Source of the DNA: Methylotetracoccus oryzae
GTDB lineage: Bacteria > Pseudomonadota > Gammaproteobacteria > Methylococcales > Methylococcaceae
Assembly (NCBI RefSeq): GCF_006175985.1
Contig: NZ_SRSH01000008.1
Location: forward strand, 124,001 to 188,000
Direction of reading: 5' to 3'
Length of the DNA: 64,000 bases
Below, piece after piece: positions 58,524 to 64,000 of this stretch; positions within the stretch are counted from its first letter, which is position 1, and the number at the start of each line of letters is the position of its first letter. The translations under genes were made by a program, and so were the position numbers. Below the pieces are notes generated by a model. The model did not search any database, was not told where the DNA came from, and saw only the letters and a program-made list of their open reading frames with translations.

Positions 58524-60143
58524 TCAGCCCTCGCGCCCGGCGAAGTCTGACGGCCTCAGCACGGTATTCAGCGGAGCGTGGGTATCGTCCGGTTTGGGGT
58601 GGTCGAGCGTGAAGTGTAGCCCGCGGCTTTCGTGCCGCGCCAATGCAGATCGAATGATCAGTTCGGCAACGATGACCAGATTCCGCAGTTCAAGTAGATC
58701 GCTGGTTACGCGGAAGTGTCCGTAGTAATCCGAGATTTCCTGCTTCAGCAGCTCCACCCGTCGCAGCGCCCGCTCCAGGCGCTTGTTGGTTCGGACGATG
58801 CCCACATAGTCCCACATGAATCGCCGCACCTCGTCCCAGTTATGCGCCACGACGACTTCTTCATCTGAATCCGTGACGCGCGATTCGTCCCACGCTGGCA
58901 GTTCCGCGGGAGGCTGCGTCGCCGGCAGGGCCGCGAGCATGTGATGGGCCGCCTGTTCAGCAAATACGAGACATTCCAGCAGCGAATTGCTGGCCATGCG
59001 GTTTGCGCCGTGAAGTCCCGTGCAGGCCACTTCCCCGATGGCGTACAACCCGGGGATGTCCGTGCGGGCGTGACGGTCCGTGGCGACCCCTCCGCAGGTG
59101 TAGTGCGCTGCCGGGACGACCGGGATGGGTGAGCGTGTGATGTCGATATTCAAGCTCAGGCAATGCGCGTAAATCGTCGGGAAGTGGCTTCGCACGAAAT
59201 CGGCCGGTTTGTGGGTGATGTCCAGGTACACGCAGTCTATGCCCAGCCGTTTCATCTCGTAGTCGATCGCGCGGGCGACGATATCGCGCGGCGCCAGCTC
59301 CGCACGCGGGTCGAAACGGCTCAGGAAAGGTGACCCGTCGGGCAGCAGTAGGCGTCCGCCCTCGCCGCGGACCGCTTCGCTGATCAGGAAAGAACGGGAC
59401 TCGGGATGGAACAGGCAGGTCGGGTGGAACTGGATGAACTCCATGTTCATCACGCGCGCCCCGGCGCGCCATGCCATTGCGATGCCATCGCCCGTACAGA
59501 CGTCAGGGTTGCTGGTATACAGATACACCTTGCTCGCGCCGCCGGTGGCCAGAGCAACCAGCCGGGCTCGGAAGGTCAGGACGCGTTGCCGCCGCGTGTC
59601 GAGCACATAAGCGCCGACGACCCGCTGGTCGGAAGCGTCGCCGAGCTTGCGGGTCGTGATCAGATCGATCGTGTTGTGATGTTCGAACAACTGGATATTC
59701 GGATGTGCCCGAGCGTGGCGTTCGAGGGACGTTTCTACGGCCCTGCCCGTCGCGTCCGCGGCGTGCACGACGCGGCGATGGGTATGGCCGCCCTCGCGCG
59801 TCAGGTGTAGTTCCGACGCGCCCTGATCGTTTTCCACCTCGGTGAAGGGAACGCCCCGCTGTTGCAGCCAATCGATCGATGTCTTGCCGCGCTCGACTAC
59901 CAAGCGGACGATCTCGGGATCACACAGCCCGGCGCCCGCGACGAGCGTGTCCTGTATGTGAGACTCGACGGAGTCGCGGGCATCGAGCACGGCTGAGATG
60001 CCGCCCTGGGCATAGATCGTGCTGCCCTCGCTGAGGGCAACTTTCGACACGACGGCGACCCGGCAGTGGTCGGCCAGCCGCAGGGCCAGGCTAAGACCGG
60101 AGGCGCCGCTGCCGATGATCAGGACATCGAAGGAGGGGGACAT
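58524..60143 (-). CDS. nadB: L-aspartate oxidase
   Basis: NadB oxidises L-aspartate to iminoaspartate, the first step of de novo NAD synthesis. The 539-residue flavoprotein has the FAD loop [44 protein letters not shown]-type [21 protein letters not shown] and [14 protein letters not shown]. It also has the conserved [48 protein letters not shown] and a helical C-terminal domain. The gene diverges from rpoE, the common nadB-rpoE arrangement of gammaproteobacteria. nadA and nadC are elsewhere. Confidence 0.97.
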   Translation of the reverse strand: MSPSFDVLIIGSGASGLSLALRLADHCRVAVVSKVALSEGSTIYAQGGISAVLDARDSVESHIQDTLVAGAGLCDPEIVRLVVERGKTSIDWLQQRGVPFTEVENDQGASELHLTREGGHTHRRVVHAADATGRAVETSLERHARAHPNIQLFEHHNTIDLITTRKLGDASDQRVVGAYVLDTRRQRVLTFRARLVALATGGASKVYLYTSNPDVCTGDGIAMAWRAGARVMNMEFIQFHPTCLFHPESRSFLISEAVRGEGGRLLLPDGSPFLSRFDPRAELAPRDIVARAIDYEMKRLGIDCVYLDITHKPADFVRSHFPTIYAHCLSLNIDITRSPIPVVPAAHYTCGGVATDRHARTDIPGLYAIGEVACTGLHGANRMASNSLLECLVFAEQAAHHMLAALPATQPPAELPAWDESRVTDSDEEVVVAHNWDEVRRFMWDYVGIVRTNKRLERALRRVELLKQEISDYYGHFRVTSDLLELRNLVIVAELIIRSALARHESRGLHFTLDHPKPDDTHAPLNTVLRPSDFAGREG

Positions 60144-60213
60144 CGCGCTTGTCGTTGCAGAAGTATCGACCGGTTACAAAGTGGTTACGATGCTACCGAA
60201 AAAGCCAGCGGGA

Positions 60214-60242
60214 TTGAACGCTTCGGGGCGACAATCCATAAT
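60214..60242 (+). promoter_or_regulatory. candidate sigma-70 promoter of the rpoE operon
   Basis: TTGAAC (60214-60219), a 17-base spacer and CATAAT (60237-60242) lie about 150 bases before rpoE. This could give basal expression. I did not find a clear sigma-E-type GAACTT/TCTGA promoter in the 249-base gap, though autoregulation is usual for this operon. Confidence 0.5.
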
Positions 60243-60392
60243 CGGCGCCAATCAGACTTCATCCGCATTCCGGGCGGCGTCCTTTTGGGAACGCGTTCCT
60301 GGCGCGAGGCGGCGGCCGGCTCGCACGGCGACCGGACCCGCAACAGCCCCTCCCCGTGGTCGGGTCGGATACCGACATAGAAAGAACAAAGC

Positions 60393-60965
60393 ATGAACGA
60401 ACTCCTGGATGAAGAACTGGTCCGACGTGTACAGAAGGGTGACAAGAAGGCTTTCGACAGTCTGGTCAGGAAGTACCAGTACAAGATCACGCAACTGATC
60501 AATCGCTACGTCAAGGATGCCGATGAAGCGCTTGACGTCGCTCAGGAATCATTCATCAAGGCCTACCGCGCTTTACCGAGTTTTCGTGGTGAAAGCGCGT
60601 TCTACACCTGGCTTTACCGGATCGCGATCAATACCGCGAAGAATCACCTGGCAATGCGGTCTCGCCGGCCGACAGACGATGACATCGACATCGATGCGGC
60701 GGAACAATTCGAGAGCGCCTCACGTCTAAAGGATCTGGAGACGCCCGAGGGGTTGGCCCTGAGTAACGAATTGGCTTCCGTGATACAATTGGCGCTGGAC
60801 GAACTTCCGGAAGAACTCAGAGTTGCCATAACCCTCCGCGAGTTCGATGGGCTCAGCTACGAAGAGATCGCATCTGTCATGGAGTGTCCCGTTGGAACGG
60901 TCAGGTCGCGAATTTTTCGGGCTCGCGAAGCCATCGACAAGAAAATGCAAACTGTATTGGGGTGA
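60393..60965 (+). CDS. rpoE: RNA polymerase sigma factor RpoE (AlgU type)
   Basis: RpoE is the extracytoplasmic-function sigma factor that answers envelope stress. The 190 residues contain region 2 (LVRRVQKGDKKAFDSLVRKY, DVAQESFIKAYRALPSFRG, FYTWLYRIAINTAKNHL) and region 4 (LDELPEELRVAITLREFDGLSYEEIASVMECPVGTVRSRIFRAREAI). It matches AlgU/RpoE closely. The ATG at 60393 is the natural start. rseA, rseB, rseC and a DegP-type protease follow in the same direction, so the whole sensing module is present. Confidence 0.97.
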   Translation: MNELLDEELVRRVQKGDKKAFDSLVRKYQYKITQLINRYVKDADEALDVAQESFIKAYRALPSFRGESAFYTWLYRIAINTAKNHLAMRSRRPTDDDIDIDAAEQFESASRLKDLETPEGLALSNELASVIQLALDELPEELRVAITLREFDGLSYEEIASVMECPVGTVRSRIFRAREAIDKKMQTVLG

Positions 60966-60970
60966 CTGCA

Positions 60971-61465
60971 ATGAAGAGAGATGACATGTCCGAGAAACTG
61001 TCGCTAATGGTCGATGACCAGGTGGACGTGGCGACGGCTATGAAGCTCATGAAAGGGTTGGACTCGAGTCCGGAGGACGCCGCGAAGTTTTCCCGCTTCC
61101 TGCTCGCTAAGGAAGTGTTGCGCTCGCGCAAAACTGTGATTGCTGATACAGACTTCGTCTCGCGCGTGCACGCGGCGATAGAAGACGAACCCGCGATCAT
61201 AGTCCCCGACTGGCGGAAGCGTGTGAGTGATCAGGCGATTACGCTCGCGTTGGCGGCCACCTTGGCCGGGTTGGCTGTGTTCGTTGGCGGTTCAGTGCTG
61301 CAGGAGCGGGAGGCGAGCCCTATGGCGGTGGCCGCGACTGACCCCGCCTCGTCGGCCCAGTTGCATGATTATCTGGTGACGCACAACGAAACGGCCTATC
61401 TGGCGGCCAATGGCGGCCTCATGCCCTATCTGCGCGTGGTCAGTAGCGACAGGGCAGGCCGGTAG
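60971..61465 (+). CDS. rseA: anti-sigma-E factor RseA (MucA-like)
   Basis: RseA is a bitopic anti-sigma factor that holds RpoE until it is cleaved. The 164-residue protein has the N-terminal anti-sigma domain (SEKLSLMVDDQVDVATAMKL, KFSRFLLAKEVLRSRKT). A membrane span lies at about residues 86-106 (ITLALAATLAGLAVFVGGSVL), followed by a periplasmic tail of about 55 residues ending LRVVSSDRAGR. ATG 60971 follows the rpoE stop by 5 bases; ATG 60986 (MSEKLS) is an equally plausible start with AGAGAG upstream. Divergence in this family is high, so operon position is part of the evidence. Confidence 0.9.
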   Translation: MKRDDMSEKLSLMVDDQVDVATAMKLMKGLDSSPEDAAKFSRFLLAKEVLRSRKTVIADTDFVSRVHAAIEDEPAIIVPDWRKRVSDQAITLALAATLAGLAVFVGGSVLQEREASPMAVAATDPASSAQLHDYLVTHNETAYLAANGGLMPYLRVVSSDRAGR

Positions 61466-61470
61466 TTAGC

Positions 61471-62484
61471 GTGATCCGCTTGTTCCGCGCGGCGACACGG
61501 CTCCGCCGCTGGTCCCTCGGTTTGATTGCGATGGCATGCTGTATCCACGCTTTCGCGGCCGATTTGACACAGGGTGGAGACGAGGCCGATGTCGCCGTCG
61601 CGCTGCTGGAAAAGATGCGGACGGCGATGAGCGAGTTGCCCTACCGCGGCATAATCGCCTACTCCCGCGACAACAAGGTCGAGCATATCGAGTTCGCCCA
61701 CGCAGTCAGCAACGGTGTGGAGCGGGAGCGACTCGTTTCGCTAAGTGGGCCCATGCGCGAGGTAATCCGGCAAGGACAGGAGGTTCGCTGTTACCTCCAT
61801 GACAGCCGTACCGTGTTGGTCGAGACGAAAACGGCCGGGCGAGATCTTTTCGATTTGCCGGCTAATTTCCAGCAGCTTCGTCCGAACTATATGTTCATCC
61901 TGGGCGGACGTGACCGTATTGCCCAGCGAGATGCGCAGGCCGTCGCCATTATCGCCAGGGATGACATGCGCTACGGCCGGCGCGTGTGGGTCGATTCCTC
62001 GTCCAACCTGCCTCTGAAGGTCGAAATCATCGATGGTACGGATACCGTGGTGGAGCAGATGGTTTTTTCATCGTTGGACCTTGCGACCCCTGTGTCTGCC
62101 GAGCAGCTTGAGCCCACGACCAAAACAGGGCCAAACGACTGGGAAACCCGAGAACACGTGAGCCTGCCGATAGATTCATTACGATGGACCCTGCACGGAG
62201 TTCCGGTCGGTTTCCAGATCGCGTCATTTCGCCGGATCAAGAGCGGCGCTGTGAGCCGGCCAGTCGAACATCTGTTGCTCAGCGATGGGTTGACTTCGGT
62301 CTCGGTCTATTTCGATGAGGTCGGCGAGAAGTTGGTAGTTGGGCAACCTACGGCATCGGGCGCGATACACTCCTTTTCGCGCAAGATCGACGACTTCCTC
62401 GTGACGGCGATCGGCGAAATTCCCGCTAGAACCGCGCAAGCCATCGCGAATGGCATACGGCGTCGCGGCGCGTCGGCCGACTGA
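61471..62484 (+). CDS. rseB: sigma-E regulatory protein RseB (MucB-like)
   Basis: RseB is a periplasmic protein that binds RseA, shields it from DegS and senses misplaced lipopolysaccharide or lipoproteins. The 337-residue product starts at GTG 61471, has a signal peptide ending near HAFAA, and shows the MucB/RseB features LPYRGIIAYSRDNKVEHIEF, YRVWVD-type YGRRVWVDSSSNLPLKVEI and, in the C-terminal domain, VPVGFQIASFRRI and VEHLLLSDGLTSVSVYFDEV. It begins 5 bases after rseA. Length matches the family (E. coli 318). Confidence 0.94.
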   Translation: MIRLFRAATRLRRWSLGLIAMACCIHAFAADLTQGGDEADVAVALLEKMRTAMSELPYRGIIAYSRDNKVEHIEFAHAVSNGVERERLVSLSGPMREVIRQGQEVRCYLHDSRTVLVETKTAGRDLFDLPANFQQLRPNYMFILGGRDRIAQRDAQAVAIIARDDMRYGRRVWVDSSSNLPLKVEIIDGTDTVVEQMVFSSLDLATPVSAEQLEPTTKTGPNDWETREHVSLPIDSLRWTLHGVPVGFQIASFRRIKSGAVSRPVEHLLLSDGLTSVSVYFDEVGEKLVVGQPTASGAIHSFSRKIDDFLVTAIGEIPARTAQAIANGIRRRGASAD

Positions 62485-62516
62485 CGGCGGCGTTCGAGTC
62501 CTGTCGCTGCCTGACG

Positions 62517-62942
62517 GTGGAGGAAGTCGGTATCATCATTGCGCTCGATGGCACGTCGTGCGTCGTTGAAGTCGGTGCTGCAGACGCATGCAGTGGTTGC
62601 CAGACCCGCTGCGCGTCGGGCGGTGAGGGACTTCCACGCCAGCTCACGGTTCGTAAGCCGGAGTTCGACCTTCAGTTGGGAGATCGTGTCGTCGTAGGTA
62701 TTTCGGCGCGTCGGACCTTGTTTGCGGCCGGGATGTTTTACCTGGGGTCGCTGCTGTCGCTGTTCATCGGAGCTTCGGTTGGCCACTTTGCCGTAGGCAG
62801 GGTCTGGCCCGCGGCGGTCGATCTTGGGGCGCTCAGTGGAGGTGCGATTGCCTTTTCGCTGGGTTTGTGGGCTGCCAAGAAATGGAATTTCATCGAGTCG
62901 CTGGCCTCGGCGCCGGTTATTTCCCGGCGTCTCGTGACCTGA
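62517..62942 (+). CDS. rseC: SoxR-reducing/sigma-E regulatory protein RseC
   Basis: RseC is a small inner-membrane protein linked to sigma-E control and to SoxR reduction. The 141-residue product starts at GTG 62517 and has the four-cysteine cluster region (CVVEVGAADACSGCQTRCASG) that resembles the family's CxxC-type N-terminal motif. A beta-rich stretch follows (LQLGDRVVVGISARRTLFAAG), then two membrane spans (about residues 70-90 and 101-120). A soluble tail ends the protein. It lies 32 bases after rseB in the conserved order. Confidence 0.93.
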   Translation: MEEVGIIIALDGTSCVVEVGAADACSGCQTRCASGGEGLPRQLTVRKPEFDLQLGDRVVVGISARRTLFAAGMFYLGSLLSLFIGASVGHFAVGRVWPAAVDLGALSGGAIAFSLGLWAAKKWNFIESLASAPVISRRLVT

Positions 62943-62982
62943 ATATGTCGGGTCAGTCATCTTTTTCGTCTCAGGGTTTTTC

Positions 62983-64000
62983 ATGAAGATCATGCCTCAT
63001 TTTTGCGTCGAGGTGCCTCGCGCCGTCCGCCTCTTGGTGGTCGGCATGGGATTGTCGCTGTGGCTGTCGAACAACGCGTTAGCTCAGCTTCCCGACTTTA
63101 CGGAGCTGGTCGAGCGAAACAATGCGGCGGTCGTCAATATCAGCACGACGCAAAAGGTTGCCGCGTCCGAGCCTCAACTCCCAGAGGGCATGGAAATTCC
63201 CGAGGGCACTCCTTTCGACGACTTTCTGAAGCGCTACTTTGGCGAGGGCGGTGGCGGTGGGGGGGAACCCAGCGAGGCCCAGTCCCTGGGGTCGGGATTC
63301 ATTCTGTCCTCGGACGGTTACGTCGTGACCAACCATCATGTCGTAAAGGGAGCCGACGAGATCATTGTGCGGCTGCAGGATCGCCGTGAACTCGTCGCCA
63401 AGCTGGTCGGTTCAGACAAGCGAAGCGACATCGCACTGCTGAAGATCGATGCCGTTGACCTGCCCACCGTCAAACTTGGTTCGTCCGAAGCTTTGAAGGT
63501 GGGGGAATGGGTGCTGGCCATCGGCTCTCCGTTCGGTTTCGAGCATTCGGCGACGGCCGGCATTGTCAGCGCGAAGGGTCGCAGCCTGCCGAGCGACAAT
63601 TACGTCCCCTTCATTCAGACCGACGTTGCGATCAATCCAGGAAATTCCGGTGGCCCTCTGTTCAACCTTAACGGTGAGGTCGTCGGCGTGAATTCGCAGA
63701 TTTACAGTCGCACCGGCGGCTTCATGGGGCTTTCCTTCGCGATCCCGACGGAAGTCGCCACGCAGGTTGTGGCCCAGCTCAAATCCGCCGGCAAGGTGTC
63801 GCGCGGCTGGCTCGGCGTGAACATTCAGGACGTGAACCGCGAACTGGCGGAATCCTTCGGCATGAAAAAGCCCCAGGGTGCGCTCGTCGCCAAGATCCTA
63901 CCCAAGAGCCCTGCTGAGGCCGCCGGGATTCAGGTCGGCGATATCATCCTTGCCTACAACGGGACCGAAATCACCAACTCGAGCGCATTGCCCCCTCTGG
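62983..64000 (+). CDS. mucD: periplasmic serine protease MucD/DegP, 5' part
   Basis: MucD (DegP-like) degrades misfolded periplasmic proteins and dampens the sigma-E response. The frame runs to the window end without a stop, giving 339 residues. A signal peptide ends at NNALA (residue 34). The trypsin-like domain has His119 (VVTNHHVV), Asp149 (GSDKRSDIALL) and Ser222 (NPGNSGGPLF), and a PDZ domain begins near residue 265 (SRGWLGVNIQDVNRELAESF). A six-glycine stretch near residue 89, coded by a G-rich run, sits in the LA loop. It follows rseC by 40 bases. The C-terminal second PDZ domain is presumably outside the window. Confidence 0.94.
   Translation, partial: MKIMPHFCVEVPRAVRLLVVGMGLSLWLSNNALAQLPDFTELVERNNAAVVNISTTQKVAASEPQLPEGMEIPEGTPFDDFLKRYFGEGGGGGGEPSEAQSLGSGFILSSDGYVVTNHHVVKGADEIIVRLQDRRELVAKLVGSDKRSDIALLKIDAVDLPTVKLGSSEALKVGEWVLAIGSPFGFEHSATAGIVSAKGRSLPSDNYVPFIQTDVAINPGNSGGPLFNLNGEVVGVNSQIYSRTGGFMGLSFAIPTEVATQVVAQLKSAGKVSRGWLGVNIQDVNRELAESFGMKKPQGALVAKILPKSPAEAAGIQVGDIILAYNGTEITNSSALPPL

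Overview
The window is 64 kb of chromosomal, gene-dense, high-GC DNA from a free-living gammaproteobacterium outside the Enterobacterales. It encodes SMC rather than MukBEF, a DciA-type helicase-loading protein next to lpxC, a short HisG that needs HisZ, the smc-zipA-ligA order seen in pseudomonads and relatives, a MucA/MucB-type rpoE operon ending in mucD, and a DUF1820 protein. The PrsK/PrsR pair of XrtA/PEP-CTERM exopolysaccharide systems and a BtuM-type B12 transporter point to an environmental lineage (Chromatiales- or Methylococcales-like), but the sequence alone does not fix the order. I saw no tRNA, rRNA, insertion sequence, prophage or CRISPR array.

Layout. 1-3.9 kb: end of murA, then hisG-hisD-hisC. 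4.1-5.5 kb: sspA-sspB and a convergent DUF1820 gene. 5.7-8.7 kb: a cobalamin module, with btuM facing btuB and a cobalamin riboswitch upstream of btuB. 8.9-13.4 kb: msrB, then a convergent ppk/ppx pair in which the polyphosphate kinase carries an extra N-terminal helix-hairpin-helix-like domain. 13.5-16.4 kb: an ABC-2 exporter (YadGH type) and two minus-strand genes of unknown role. 16.7-21.0 kb: prsK-prsR and a solitary phoU. 21.2-26.1 kb: bamA-skp-fabZ-lpxA-rnhB, lacking the usual lpxD and lpxB. 26.2-33.0 kb: queF, then smc-zipA-ligA. 33.0-33.65 kb: a 656-base non-coding region with two good sigma-70-type promoters and a four-repeat MraZ operator. 33.65-51.1 kb: the division and cell wall (dcw) cluster, mraZ-rsmH-ftsL-ftsI-murE-[murF absent]-mraY-murD-ftsW-murG-murC-murB-ddl-ftsQ-ftsA-ftsZ-lpxC. 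51.2-56.6 kb: minus-strand dciA, patZ, dedA, pcm and surE. 56.8-58.4 kb: a ZIP and a GDT1-family metal transporter. 58.5-64 kb: nadB (minus), then rpoE-rseA-rseB-rseC-mucD, with mucD cut by the window end.

Most of the window serves envelope construction and its control: peptidoglycan precursors and septation, lipid A, outer-membrane protein assembly, and the sigma-E pathway that senses envelope damage. Tight TGATG, ATGA, GTGA and TTGA overlaps show extensive translational coupling. Many core genes use TTG or GTG starts. The main second-look items are the HhH-PPK fusion, the loss of murF, lpxD and lpxB from their conserved positions, the PrsK/PrsR pair without visible exosortase genes, the BtuM/BtuB/riboswitch set, and an unassigned promoter in the ligA-mraZ gap.
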